Positions 1 to 8,532 are shown, counted from the first letter of the stretch. The stretch is DNA of 46,277 bases from Candidatus Omnitrophota bacterium (GCA_013177805.1 JABLXU010000043.1:1-46277), one strand, 5' to 3'. Notes: a model not told the origin generated them from the sequence alone. Made by a program: numbers and translations.

Positions 1-1
1 C

Positions 2-136
2 CTGATTCGCGATGTCGCCCAGTTGTTTCAACTTTCCAGCTCCCAGCGGATCACGACGCAAGTCCTCGATCACGATCCGGTAGAAGTCGAGGCCGAGCCA
101 CGGCTGCTGCGCATGGCTCTGTTCAATCTTTTGGCT
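2..136 (+). pseudogene. Histidine kinase ATPase-domain fragment at window edge
   Basis: The frame is open from the window edge and reads like the N-box part of a histidine kinase HATPase domain: EAEPRLLRMALFNLLA, where families usually continue with N-A. Instead it runs into the rlmN sequence of the opposite strand and stops at 149-151 after ARRCP. The kinase match ends at about base 136, exactly where the rlmN match on the other strand also ends. It is therefore a fragment, either from a real rearrangement or from a chimeric contig end. The family call rests on this short motif only. Confidence 0.5.
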
Positions 137-686
137 CGCCGGTGCCCATGAACACCACCCGCGAAACCGGTTTGCCGGCCCGGATGAATCCCATCACCTG
201 GGTGATGATCTCCCCCGCGGTCAGGTTGCGTTTATAACCCAACTGCCCGGAGGCGCAAAACCGGCAGGCGAATTGACAGCCCGCTTGCGTTGACAAACAG
301 ACCGTATAGCCTTCGATACCGGTGGAATCGCCTGCCCGTACCGCGCCGGTCTGCGGATCGGTTTTCACGGAACCGGCATAGCGGGGCATCAACACGGCTT
401 CCACGCATTCCCCGTCCGGCAATTGGTACAAAAATTTCCAGGTTTGATCGCGGGGATCTTCCTGCCGGGCGATGACCGGCCGAATGTCCAGAGGCATTTG
501 ACGGGCCAGTTCCGAACGCAATGTTTCCGGCAGATTGCTCATTTCCGCGTAGGAACTCACGCCTTTTTGGTAGATCCATTGGTAAATTTGAGCGGCCCGG
601 AACGCGGGATGCCCCTGATGGACAAGCCAATCCCGCAGCTCTTCGAGAGTAAAATCCAACACCGATTGGGGTGAATCGTTGGCCAT
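123..686 (-). CDS. rlmN: 23S rRNA/tRNA adenine-C2 methyltransferase RlmN, 3'-truncated
   Basis: This is a radical SAM enzyme that methylates C2 of an adenine in 23S rRNA and some tRNAs. The N-terminal RNA-binding region (about residues 10-90) is typical. The [4Fe-4S] cluster motif CX3CX2C is seen as C137, C141 and C144 in AGCQFACRFCASG, preceded by the usual C130 stretch TVCLSTQAGC. There is a roughly 25-residue insertion before it (about 101-127). The frame reads normally to MGTGEP at residues 180-185, then adds K-D and stops, giving 187 aa against about 350 for the family. The SAM-binding C-terminal half and the second catalytic Cys are missing. The loss coincides with the junction at 133-137, so as written here it cannot be functional. 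It is divergent from cysE. Confidence 0.85.
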   Translation of the reverse strand: MANDSPQSVLDFTLEELRDWLVHQGHPAFRAAQIYQWIYQKGVSSYAEMSNLPETLRSELARQMPLDIRPVIARQEDPRDQTWKFLYQLPDGECVEAVLMPRYAGSVKTDPQTGAVRAGDSTGIEGYTVCLSTQAGCQFACRFCASGQLGYKRNLTAGEIITQVMGFIRAGKPVSRVVFMGTGEPKD

Positions 687-907
687 GTGGATCTTTCTAT
701 TCGAGCATATTTAGAAAATAGGATAGGATGGCTTTCCGGATATGGATATAATGCCCTTAAACCGATTGTAATCGATTCGGCCGGTAATATAAGGTTCTAC
801 GTTGTTTGGCCATAATACTGGAACTACCAGGGATTCGCACTTTTATGGGGCGCGCGGCCAGGGAATTTCTCCAAGTACAGGGGATGCGGGGAAAGCGTGT
901 GAAGATC

Positions 908-964
908 CATTTCGCCTTCCCGGGGTTTCCCTCCTCCTTGCCCTTTCTCAGAGGGTGAGAGGAT
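908..964 (+). repeat. Intergenic repeat, copy A (degenerate)
   Basis: A degenerate member of the intergenic repeat family described in the findings (CCCTCCTCCTTG then CCCTTTCTCAGAGGGTGAGA), in + orientation. It lies in the 544-base gap between the divergent rlmN and cysE genes. A perfect 14-base palindrome, GGTAACTAGTTACC, lies further on at 1054-1067. It resembles the GGGTAACTAGT end of copy B. Nothing else is recognisable in the gap, and I saw no convincing promoter. Confidence 0.6.
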
Positions 965-1230
965 TAATGATTTCTGATTAATCGGGCCCCGGGTTTATGT
1001 TTTGGATTATACTCATGCCGCGCCGTTGGGGCGCGAATGCTTTTCCGTAAAACGGTAACTAGTTACCAAGGAGGACGTTGTGCAGCCGGGTACCTGGTTA
1101 CGCAATACATTTCCACCTCCCGGCAGGTCATGCTTCTCACTTTCCAGGCGGCGGCATACAATTCATAGGAAGGAACTCATCCCCGAAGGATTTACATACT
1201 ATTTTTTCTAAAGGGTAAAGGAGATACCCG

Positions 1231-1929
1231 ATGATCCGGACCGTGATCAATGATTTCAAAGCCTGCCTGGAAAATGATCCTGCCGCGCGGGGATTTTGGG
1301 GGCCGCTGGAAGTTCTCTTCACTTATGCCGGTTTTCATGCCATCATCCTGCACCGGATAGCGCATTTTCTGCATACAAGACTACGGATTCCCTTCATTCC
1401 CCGGGTGATCTCCCAAATCAACCGCTTTCTCACCGGCATCGAAATCCACCCCGGCGCCCAAATCGGCCAGCGTTTCTTCATCGACCATGGCATGGGCGTG
1501 GTCATTGGAGAGACAACCATTATCGGTGACGGGTGCGTCTTGTTTCAAGGCGTGACCTTGGGCGGAACCGGAAAAGAAACCGGCAAGCGCCATCCCACGC
1601 TGGGCAACAACGTGATGGTCAGCGCCGGCGCGAAAGTGCTGGGCAACATCCGCATCGGTAACAATGTCAAAATTGGCGCGGGATCCGTGGTTCTCATGGA
1701 TGTTCCCGATAACTGCACCGTGGTCGGGGTTCCGGGCCGCATTGCCGTGCGCGAAGGTCAGAAAGTGAGCCGGGGAGTGGACCTGGATCACATCCATCTT
1801 CCCGACCCCATCATGGAGCGGCTCGAATCCTTGCACAAGGAAATTTTGGAGCTGCACGAAGAGATCGAACAGCACCGGAGGGAAGAGCAAAAACGGCCGG
1901 TGGATGATAAACAACGGTTGGCTTTATAA
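1231..1929 (+). CDS. cysE: Serine O-acetyltransferase
   Basis: Transfers acetyl from acetyl-CoA to L-serine, giving O-acetylserine, the first step of cysteine synthesis in the cytoplasm. The 232-residue protein has a short helical N-terminal domain and then a left-handed beta-helix of hexapeptide repeats. The family signature is clear: [14 protein letters not shown] (about 85-100) with the catalytic His-Asp region, then [11 protein letters not shown] and the coil [15 protein letters not shown]. The short N-terminus matches the EpsC/short CysE type. A strong Shine-Dalgarno site AAAGGAG (1217-1223) sits 7 bases before the ATG. The C-terminal tail is charged and probably coiled (about 195-232). 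It starts a + strand run with the helicase-loader genes, 20 bases upstream of the next start. No cysK is in view. Confidence 0.93.
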   Translation: MIRTVINDFKACLENDPAARGFWGPLEVLFTYAGFHAIILHRIAHFLHTRLRIPFIPRVISQINRFLTGIEIHPGAQIGQRFFIDHGMGVVIGETTIIGDGCVLFQGVTLGGTGKETGKRHPTLGNNVMVSAGAKVLGNIRIGNNVKIGAGSVVLMDVPDNCTVVGVPGRIAVREGQKVSRGVDLDHIHLPDPIMERLESLHKEILELHEEIEQHRREEQKRPVDDKQRLAL

Positions 1930-1949
1930 CGGACGCCGGACATTCTCCC

Positions 1950-2573
1950 ATGCCTGCCCGCGATCCACTCTGGTTGTGTTTTCCACGTTGGATGGAGGAA
2001 AGCGGCATTCCCTCCCAAATTACCGCGCAATCAGGTCCGGAAGGCTGGTTGCTCTTTCATAAATTGGTTGAACTGGATTGCGATAACAACTTGACGCCGG
2101 AGTGGTTTCCGTTTCGAACCGAAGATCTCTCCCGGTGGACCGGAATCCCCGTGTCCAGGATGAAAAACCTGCTTGGTCAACTGGAACAACACGGCTGGAT
2201 TGAGCGTTCCGATACGTCATCGGACATTCAAAAAGCCCGGATTCAGGTTCCCTTACCGGTTCCGGTTGACGAAGAGGCCGTCCGGGGCCGAATCAGCGGA
2301 GGGGCAGCCGAGGGAGGCCGGTTTCTCTTTCGTTACCTTCAAGACACCCGGGACCTCAACAAAGTGGAACGGGTTGTTTATCTCTATCAGATGCTTTTCG
2401 GGGCCCGATTTACACCCCGGATTGCCGAAGATCTGGAAGAAATCGCTTCTAGTTGGCCCATGGAAGTGATCCATGACCGGTTCACCGAGGCATTCCAGAA
2501 GAAAGTGAAATCGCTCGCCTGGATCAAAGCCCGTTTGCACAAACCGGAGGAATCCGAATCCACGTCTGGATAG
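1950..2573 (+). CDS. DnaD/DnaB-like replication initiation protein (winged helix + DnaB_2-like)
   Basis: Probably a DNA-binding accessory factor for loading the replicative helicase. Residues about 31-100 look like a winged helix (GWLLFHKLVELDCDNN, then a recognition region around SRWTGIPVSRMKNLLGQLE and the wing GWIER). Residues about 138-196 follow the DnaD/DnaB_2 pattern: an FGxxxTP turn (LFGARFTPRIAEDLEEI), a W, then aligned helices ending in AWIKARL, where DnaD proteins usually have a similar conserved aromatic/Ile stretch. The next gene is a DnaC/DnaI-like ATPase, the partner expected from the Firmicutes DnaD-DnaB-DnaI system. The Shine-Dalgarno site is weak. The fold call is from pattern only; another winged-helix protein is possible. 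Confidence 0.6.
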   Translation: MPARDPLWLCFPRWMEESGIPSQITAQSGPEGWLLFHKLVELDCDNNLTPEWFPFRTEDLSRWTGIPVSRMKNLLGQLEQHGWIERSDTSSDIQKARIQVPLPVPVDEEAVRGRISGGAAEGGRFLFRYLQDTRDLNKVERVVYLYQMLFGARFTPRIAEDLEEIASSWPMEVIHDRFTEAFQKKVKSLAWIKARLHKPEESESTSG

Positions 2574-2627
2574 CCTCGCGGCGCCATGTGTGGCATTATG
2601 CTTGCCCGAAGGGGGATTAGGTGAGTT

Positions 2628-3419
2628 ATGAAAAAAAATCCGAATCAATTCGAGACGCTGGGGGCTTCGTTGGAATCGATCTTATCGCGTGTGCCCTCAC
2701 TCGACCAACTGCCGGATCAGGATCCCGACGCCAAGTGCCCCCTTTGCGACGGCTACGGCCATATCATTGACGCGGACGGCAAAGCCCGCCCGTGCCGTTG
2801 TGTACGCCGGGCGATCCTCGCGTCCGAAATCGAGACGGCGCGCATTCCCAAGCTCTACGCGGGAGAGTCGCTCGATACTTTTCAACCGTATACCTCGTCC
2901 CTCCGGGGTTGCCTGGCCCGGGTGAAAGAATATGTGGAGAACTATACGCCGGACGAGCCCCGCGGATTGTATATTTGCGGGAACACCGGCACCGGCAAAA
3001 CCCATCTGGCCATCGGCATTCTGCGCGGCCTGATAGCCCGGGGATTCGACGGTGTGTATTACAGCGTGGTCGATCTGCTTGACGCCATCCGCGCCACGTA
3101 TGATCCCAACGCTCCGGGCGCGCCCAAGGGCCGCCTGACCCAGGAACTCAACCGCCAGATTTTGGTGCTTGACGATTTCGGAGTCCAAAAAACTTCGTCG
3201 TGGGTAGCCGACCGCCTGTATGCCTTGATCAACCGGCGTTATCAAGATTGCAAAACTTTGATCATCACTTCCAACATCATGGCCAAGGATCTTCCTCTGA
3301 AAGTCGAGAACCGTATCGCGTCCCGCATCATCGAAATGTGTAATGATATCGACATCCGGGCCGATGATTTCCGCCTGCGCCGGGCGAAGCCTCCGGCTGG
3401 ACGCCGCCGGCAATCGTGA
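2628..3419 (+). CDS. DnaC/DnaI-like helicase loader ATPase
   Basis: An AAA+ ATPase expected to load the DnaB helicase on DNA. The N-terminal part carries a zinc-binding pattern CPLC (C37, C40) with CRC (C56, C58), as in DnaI-type loaders. The ATPase core shows Walker A GNTGTGKT (118-125), Walker B ILVLDDFG (178-185), a sensor-1-like LIITSN (211-216) and a Box VII-like arginine segment RIASRI (229-234). At 263 aa it is close to DnaC/IstB-family size. It follows the DnaD-like gene by 54 bases in the same direction, and no transposase is nearby, which argues against IstB of an IS21 element. Its C-terminus is basic (PPAGRRRQS). GalU starts 60 bases further on. Confidence 0.8.
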   Translation: MKKNPNQFETLGASLESILSRVPSLDQLPDQDPDAKCPLCDGYGHIIDADGKARPCRCVRRAILASEIETARIPKLYAGESLDTFQPYTSSLRGCLARVKEYVENYTPDEPRGLYICGNTGTGKTHLAIGILRGLIARGFDGVYYSVVDLLDAIRATYDPNAPGAPKGRLTQELNRQILVLDDFGVQKTSSWVADRLYALINRRYQDCKTLIITSNIMAKDLPLKVENRIASRIIEMCNDIDIRADDFRLRRAKPPAGRRRQS

Positions 3420-3479
3420 TTACGATAATTTTCAATGCTACCCAGCCAAAATCCGAATCCCATGGCCACGAGGTCGTTT

Positions 3480-4490
3480 ATGTCCATGCCCAGGTACCCC
3501 GATTTGAATCTCGGCGAGGTCCGCAAGGCTGTGATCCCCGCCGCGGGGATTGGAACCCGTTTCCTGCCCGCGACGAAAGTCCAGCCCAAGGAAATGCTGC
3601 CTATCATTGACACCCCCACCATCCAGTTCGTGATCGAGGAAGTGGTCGAATCCGGGATCACCGATATCCTGATCATCACCGGCAAGGGCAAACGCGCCAT
3701 CGAGGATCACTTCGACCGCTCGCTGGAGTTGGAGAACGCTTTGGCCTTGTCCGGCAATCATGAGGCGTACCAGAGCATCACCGAAATTTCCAATCTGGTG
3801 AATATTCACTACATCCGCCAAAAGGTTAGTAAGGGGCTGGGCGACGCGGTGTATTACGCCAAGCAACATGTCGCCGGCGAGCCGTTTGTGGTGTTGCTCG
3901 GCGATACGATTGTCTCATCCGAAGTTCCCTGCACCCGCCAGTTGCTGGATTTTTACCGCGTGTGGCGCGCGCCAGTCATCGGGGTGGAACGGGTCCCGCG
4001 CGAAAAGGTGGTGAATTACGGGATCATCAAGGGGCAACCGGTCGATGAGCGCACCAGCATCGTCCACGACTTGATCGAAAAACCAGACGTGCAATCCGCG
4101 CCGTCCACCCTCGCGGTCGGCGGACGTTACATCCTCAACGCCGATATCTTCGATTACATCGAGCGCACCCCCCCCGGCAAAAACGGCGAGATTCAACTCA
4201 CCGACGCCCTCCGCCTCATGGCGCAGGATCAGCGCATCTACGCGTATGAGTTCGAAGGCAAGCGCCATGATATCGGCAACCGGCTGGATTACATCAAGAC
4301 CGCTGTGGAATTTGCCCTCAAGCGGGAGGATCTCCATGATCCCTTTGAAGAATTTTTATTGCAAGAAGTGCCCGAACTGATCGAGGCCTCCAAAAAGCTT
4401 CTGGCCCGCAATGCCAATCCCCCCGAATCTGAGAAAGCCCGCGACCGCGCCAAAGCCTCACGGAAAACCGTCCCCGGCAAGAAACGGTAG
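3480..4490 (+). CDS. galU: UTP-glucose-1-phosphate uridylyltransferase
   Basis: Makes UDP-glucose from UTP and glucose-1-phosphate for glycan synthesis. The nucleotide-binding signature is at the start: AVIPAAGIGTRFLPATKVQPKEMLP cut down to its key parts AAGxGTRxLPxTK and PKEMLP. Further family motifs are GLGDAVYYAK, the metal-binding LGD (LLGDTI), YGIIKG, EKP (IEKPD), GRYIL and GEIQLTDAL. The core ends near residue 290, and about 40 Lys/Arg-rich residues follow, longer than usual. The frame is open upstream to an ATG at 3435, but 3480 is preferred: it has an upstream GAGG (3470-3473), and conserved sequence begins soon after it. It is adjacent to the helicase-loader genes, with no obvious functional tie, and serves the glycan genes further right. 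Confidence 0.93.
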   Translation: MSMPRYPDLNLGEVRKAVIPAAGIGTRFLPATKVQPKEMLPIIDTPTIQFVIEEVVESGITDILIITGKGKRAIEDHFDRSLELENALALSGNHEAYQSITEISNLVNIHYIRQKVSKGLGDAVYYAKQHVAGEPFVVLLGDTIVSSEVPCTRQLLDFYRVWRAPVIGVERVPREKVVNYGIIKGQPVDERTSIVHDLIEKPDVQSAPSTLAVGGRYILNADIFDYIERTPPGKNGEIQLTDALRLMAQDQRIYAYEFEGKRHDIGNRLDYIKTAVEFALKREDLHDPFEEFLLQEVPELIEASKKLLARNANPPESEKARDRAKASRKTVPGKKR

Positions 4491-4591
4491 GGGACTCCAT
4501 GGACAGACCCGCCATGGCGAAGAATCAAACTGAAATCCGCCAAATTGGGCCAATCCGATATGGCACCTATATGCTCAATGGCTGAAACGAA

Positions 4592-4725
4592 GGAATTACG
4601 CCCTTTCAGGGCATCCCGCACCCTGCCCTTCTCCCAGAGGGAGAGGGAACCATTTCGCGTTCCCGTCTAAGCGCATGCCACGGATCCAGTACTGAGAAAA
4701 TACTGCATTCGGGTAACTAGTGATC
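4592..4725 (+). repeat. Intergenic repeat, copy B (full length)
   Basis: A full-length family member in + orientation between the convergent galU and CDGSH genes. The left module contains the small hairpin GCCCT-TTC-AGGGC. The core (4613-4650) has the CCCTTCTCCCAGAGGGAGAGGG-type inverted repeat. The right module has a second hairpin, CAGTA (4687-4691) with TACTG (4701-4705), around a GAGAAAA loop, and then GCATTCGGGTAACTAGT. Confidence 0.8.
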
Positions 4726-4740
4726 CGATATCCGCTCTGA

Positions 4741-4983
4741 TCATAACACCGCGTGGGTTCCATCGCAGAACGGCAGTTCGCCTGACTGCCGGCAGCCGCA
4801 ATAGGCGCAGCGGCGGTCTTCAGGAATATCGACCATCAGCGGCGTGATGCCTGTTCCTTTGTGGGAGCCATCGCAGTACGGCTGGTTTTTGGAAAATCCG
4901 CATCGGCAATAGTATTTCTTTCCCGCCGTCTCGTTCACGATATAGGGGCGCTTGGGAAAATCGGGATTGCGCTGTTCGGTCAT
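4741..4983 (-). CDS. Tandem CDGSH iron-sulfur protein
   Basis: A small (80 aa) soluble protein with two CDGSH-type [2Fe-2S] binding motifs, each C-x-C-x2-S-x3-P-x-C-D-G-(S/T)-H. The first is CRCGFSKNQPYCDGSH (C26, C28, C37, H41). The second is CGCRQSGELPFCDGTH (C62, C64, C73, H77). The single His ligand in each gives the labile, redox-active cluster known from mitoNEET-type proteins; bacterial tandem forms are common and mostly of unknown role. The start at 4983 is chosen because GGAAA lies just upstream; the frame also has an ATG at 5016. No transmembrane segment is present. It is convergent with galU and lies downstream of the membrane-propeller gene on the same strand, 79 bases away. Confidence 0.85.
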   Translation of the reverse strand: MTEQRNPDFPKRPYIVNETAGKKYYCRCGFSKNQPYCDGSHKGTGITPLMVDIPEDRRCAYCGCRQSGELPFCDGTHAVL

Positions 4984-5061
4984 TCTTTGATTTCCTTTCC
5001 CGGTGATTATGCACACCGGTTGATTTATACCTTCGAAACCGGTTTATGGAATGGGTGGATC

Positions 5062-6876
5062 TTATGGCGGAGATGGGAGCGTCACCAGATTCCCGTTCGA
5101 TTCCAGGGCGGTCAGAAATCCATCTTTTTTTACTAACAGCGCGATTCCGCGGAACGGATAGGCGCGTGGCGGCCGGTAGGTGTTCCAATACGGTTTCGCG
5201 GCGATGGAAAATACTTCACCCAGGCGGTTGTAAACATACAGGCCCCGCTCCATTGGATCGAGTTCCAGGTCGAGCGCCATGCCGCTGCCCGCCCAATACG
5301 GGATCAAGGTTTGCGGCACCGGAGGCGAGGTATGAGGAAAAGTCGGTGGCCCGCCGGGGTGGTTGGAGTGCACCGCGCCGTAGATATCCAGCAGATAATA
5401 TCCTTGCCCGTCCGGGTCGATTTCCATATCCGCGATGACCGGTTTGTCGAAACGCAAGGTTGGCGTGGGCGGGAATCCATCGGGGGATTTCCCCATGATC
5501 CAGGATTCGCCCCGCGCGTTCACCACCAGAGCGCCCTCATGGCCGGGGAAGAATTCCAAATCGAGGATTCCACCTTCCAACGGGACGGGGATTTGGGCCG
5601 CCGGAAACAGCGGATCCGTCTGGGAGATCAATAACATGCCGTCGCCGCGGACCACGATGAATCCACCGGAAGGAGAAATTTCCAAATCCACGGCGTTGGT
5701 GAAATCGCAGCCTGGTTCCCACTCCAACACCAAGCCCGTCCCGTGCGGCGAATACACCCGCCCGAAACGGTCCAGCAGGTAAACGGAGGTTTCATCAGGG
5801 CTGAATTCCGCGTCCACCCAAATCCGCCCCTCTTTTGAGTAGTCCGGTTCGCCGCCACGGGCGGCCCCAAGATATTCGAGGTGCCAGAGATTTTTAATCA
5901 GGCGGATTTGGTCACAGTCCCACTCGGGGGAAATGGGCAAAAACGCCGAACCCGCCACCCCCGCGTTTTTCCGCATGGCTTGATAGGCCATACGGTAGCG
6001 GAGATAAAACGGCCAGTTCAAAAATTGTGGTAGATCGCCTTTCTGGAAAATCCGCTGGAGGACGGCGTGGTATGACATGGCGGCCTCGAAAGGTTTGCGC
6101 TCCGCTTCGGCGATGTCTTCCGGCGCGTCGTACTTGTATGGCGTCCAGGCCCGTTCCTGCTCGCCCGCCACGTACCAGAGATACCATGTCCGGGCATTGC
6201 CGCTCCAGGAGCAGAGTGTGGCGAACGCGAGCAAACCCAGCAGCGGGAGATGATCCCGTCCCCGGACCGGGGGCGCGCAGGATCGCGCCAATAAAACCGC
6301 GCACCCCAATATGGGAAGCAGAATCAGTTTCGGGGTGATGGAGGTTGCCGCCAGTATTCCGCTGTCCCAAACCACGGGATTCGCGTTCCGATATAAAGCC
6401 GCAACCAGGAAATAAAGCGCGAGGGTAAGCGCTCCGAGGACCGCCGTCACCCGCCGGTATTCCCGGCTGGCTTCCGTCTGGGGTGGGGGACGGAACCAGG
6501 CGGCTGCAGCCAGCAGGGCGGGGAAGAGCACCAGCCCGCGGCCCGCGGCATCCTCATACCCCCGCAGCAGGCCGATCCAGCCCAATCCATAGATCCAGCC
6601 CAGCACGGCCGCATTGCCTACCGCGAGCCAGGACGGGGAGATCCCGGCGCGGTTTCCATTCAATGTCCGCAGCAACCAATAGATGAACAGAATCAGCAGG
6701 ACGGCGTCTTCTTCCAAGGTAGTCCGGAATCGCGGCAAGGCATACACCAGGACGGGGCACAGCATCGCCAGCCGGAACCCGTATTCCTGATACACGGCGG
6801 CGGGACGCGGGGCATTCCCCCGTGTTGTTTCCAGCCGGGCCACGAATCTATGATGCTCAGCGCGGGACATCTCCAT
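5062..6876 (-). CDS. Multi-pass membrane protein with C-terminal propeller-like repeats
   Basis: Function unknown. The 604-residue protein has two parts. The N-terminal half has about 7 hydrophobic segments (near 36-50, 57-71, 86-104, 114-128, 144-162, 182-197 and 210-224). Residues about 353-600 hold five clear and one weaker repeat with the pattern D-h-E-h-x-P-x-x-x-x-h-h-h-x-(D/N)-x-x-G-x-h. They start near 353, 395, 437, 481, 534 and 575; for example ADMEIDPDGQGYYLLDIYG and ALDLELDPMERGLYVYNRLG. Such units suggest a five- or six-bladed beta-propeller. The middle region (about 225-350) is soluble and aromatic-rich. There is no strong Shine-Dalgarno site; a second ATG lies two codons in. 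It is transcribed after the radical SAM genes and may belong to envelope glycan assembly, which is inference from position. Confidence 0.75.
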   Translation of the reverse strand: MEMSRAEHHRFVARLETTRGNAPRPAAVYQEYGFRLAMLCPVLVYALPRFRTTLEEDAVLLILFIYWLLRTLNGNRAGISPSWLAVGNAAVLGWIYGLGWIGLLRGYEDAAGRGLVLFPALLAAAAWFRPPPQTEASREYRRVTAVLGALTLALYFLVAALYRNANPVVWDSGILAATSITPKLILLPILGCAVLLARSCAPPVRGRDHLPLLGLLAFATLCSWSGNARTWYLWYVAGEQERAWTPYKYDAPEDIAEAERKPFEAAMSYHAVLQRIFQKGDLPQFLNWPFYLRYRMAYQAMRKNAGVAGSAFLPISPEWDCDQIRLIKNLWHLEYLGAARGGEPDYSKEGRIWVDAEFSPDETSVYLLDRFGRVYSPHGTGLVLEWEPGCDFTNAVDLEISPSGGFIVVRGDGMLLISQTDPLFPAAQIPVPLEGGILDLEFFPGHEGALVVNARGESWIMGKSPDGFPPTPTLRFDKPVIADMEIDPDGQGYYLLDIYGAVHSNHPGGPPTFPHTSPPVPQTLIPYWAGSGMALDLELDPMERGLYVYNRLGEVFSIAAKPYWNTYRPPRAYPFRGIALLVKKDGFLTALESNGNLVTLPSPP

Positions 6877-7011
6877 TTTGGCGAATTATGGCGAAAAAGG
6901 GCTTATTCATAAAGGCGGGGGAAATTGGATCGTCTTCATAAGGTATATTTTTCCATCGACTTAGCATGATCCTGGATTCATGCGTGGATTCAAGCATAGG
7001 TGTTTCGCCCC

Positions 7012-8460
7012 TCATGCTTCGCCATCCAGGATTTCTTCCAGGGAGGGTTGGCGCAGGGTGGTTTTCAGCAGGTAATAGCCGTTCTGGGCGGCCCGCCAGG
7101 CCTCGCGGGGCGAACGGATATCGGTGAGTTTGCGCCAGAGATAGCGGGGGCGCGTGTGGAATTCGCGGATGGCTTGGTTGCGGAGTTCGATCACCCGCCG
7201 GCCGGGTATCGAACCGATTTCCATCTGGGGGAAGGCGTTGGCGCTGGAGTTGTCGACCGAATCGACGTCCTTGTCCACCCAGCCCTTCCGGATGGCTTCG
7301 GCGCGCATGTCGGTCCCCATCCGGGGGGCGGCCACGTTGAAGGAGACGAAATCGGGATCGAGTTCCTTGGCGAACTCGATGGTTTGCCGGGCGGTATCCT
7401 CGGTTTCGCCGGGCAGGCCCAGAATGAAATGCGCCAGGGTCCGGATGCCCAAAACACGGCACAGGCGGAATATTTCTTTCACCCGTTCGGGGGCGATGCC
7501 CTTTTCGATCGAGTTCAGGATGCCTTGATCGGCCGATTCCACGCCGAACTGGATGGTATGGCATCCGGCCCGGGCCATGAGCGTGAGCAGTTCCTCGTCC
7601 ATCACGTCCACGCGCGAGAGGGTGATCCAATCGAAGCCGAGTTTTTCCTCGATCAGCCGGTTCAGAAATTCCGTGGAATGGCGCCGGTTGACGCCGAAGG
7701 TCAGGTCCTTGATCCACAATTCGCGGATGCCGATTTCCCGAATATAGCGCAATTCCTGCAGGGCGTTGTCGAGATCGCGCAGCTTATGATCCCACTTGCC
7801 GTTGAAGCAGAAAGAACAGGTATACGGGCAGCCGAAATCAGTGAGAAACGACGCGAAGAGTTTGCGGCGGCCGTGAGGGATGCGGTATTTTGCCAGGTCC
7901 AGGAGGTCGTAGCGGGGAAGGGGGAAGGAATAGTAGCGTTTTCCCGGGTCCACGCCGCGGATGAATTCCCCGCCGGAACGGTAAAGCAGGTTGGGGATAG
8001 AGCCTTCGTGCTCGGATTGGCCGGTGCGGGCATTCCAGGACTGCAGGAAGGTTTCGACCGCGTCCGAAGTGAAATCCAGCAACACGGCTGACAACCAGGG
8101 ATAACGGGTCATGAGTTCCCGGCCCTTGCTGACCAGGACGTCGCCCGTGCCGATGACGGGGACTGAGGAGGGAATCTCCAGGCAGGCGAGGAAATCAAAA
8201 TCTTGCTTCCAGCACACCCCGCCGGTGAGAAAGACGATCGCGTCCGGCTGGATGGCTTGGACGCGCCGCGCCGCTTCTTTGAAGGTCAGCCGGAGGACGT
8301 TGGCGTCGAGGAAATCGACCTCGTTCCGCCGCGACAAGATGCCGCTCTGCACGACCAGGTCATACGGGTGCCAATAGTAATTGGCCTTGGCCGTGTGGCT
8401 GCAGTAGTAATCCCGCAGGTACGGTTTATCACCAGGCGGATTGAGTAATAAGACACGCAT
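7012..8460 (-). CDS. B12-binding domain radical SAM protein
   Basis: A cobalamin-dependent radical SAM enzyme of unspecified substrate; relatives methylate or rearrange lipids, sugars and secondary metabolites. The N-terminal 1-140 region has the Rossmann-like B12-binding pattern (RVLLLNPPG, then PDAIVFLTGG, then VPVIGTGD). The radical SAM cluster is CPYTCSFC (C211, C215, C218), followed by the barrel signature IQFGVESADQGILNSIEKG and the late FILGLPGET. The C-terminal tail IREFHTRPRYLWRKL resembles the tail of the neighbouring paralogue. It is 482 aa, with its start at 8460. It lies 86 bases downstream of the second radical SAM gene in the same direction, with a partial repeat between them. 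The context of glycosyltransferases and a flippase suggests envelope lipid or glycan modification, which is inference. Confidence 0.88.
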   Translation of the reverse strand: MRVLLLNPPGDKPYLRDYYCSHTAKANYYWHPYDLVVQSGILSRRNEVDFLDANVLRLTFKEAARRVQAIQPDAIVFLTGGVCWKQDFDFLACLEIPSSVPVIGTGDVLVSKGRELMTRYPWLSAVLLDFTSDAVETFLQSWNARTGQSEHEGSIPNLLYRSGGEFIRGVDPGKRYYSFPLPRYDLLDLAKYRIPHGRRKLFASFLTDFGCPYTCSFCFNGKWDHKLRDLDNALQELRYIREIGIRELWIKDLTFGVNRRHSTEFLNRLIEEKLGFDWITLSRVDVMDEELLTLMARAGCHTIQFGVESADQGILNSIEKGIAPERVKEIFRLCRVLGIRTLAHFILGLPGETEDTARQTIEFAKELDPDFVSFNVAAPRMGTDMRAEAIRKGWVDKDVDSVDNSSANAFPQMEIGSIPGRRVIELRNQAIREFHTRPRYLWRKLTDIRSPREAWRAAQNGYYLLKTTLRQPSLEEILDGEA

Positions 8461-8504
8461 TTCGGTTCCTGTTCGTGATGTGCCGGCTCCCTCTTCGTGG
8501 ACGG

Positions 8505-8532
8505 GATGGCACCCTTTCAGGGCTTCTCCGCT
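8505..8532 (+). repeat. Intergenic repeat, copy C (partial left module)
   Basis: Only the left module of the family is visible (GGCACCCTTTCAGGGCTTCTCC), in + orientation. It lies in the 86-base gap between the two radical SAM genes. The CCCTCTCCC core hairpin is absent. Confidence 0.4.

Noticed and set aside
2628..3419. DnaC-like ATPase considered as IstB of an IS21 element
   Set aside because: No IstA transposase or terminal inverted repeats are seen, and the protein has an N-terminal zinc pattern with a DnaD-like gene upstream.
6857..7717. Open - strand frame rich in Arg, Pro and His, within the radical SAM gene
   Set aside because: It is a shifted frame of the same gene, with composition typical of an out-of-frame reading.
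7000..8091. Open + strand frame opposite the first radical SAM gene
   Set aside because: The - strand protein has the complete B12/radical SAM layout. The + frame gives no motif.
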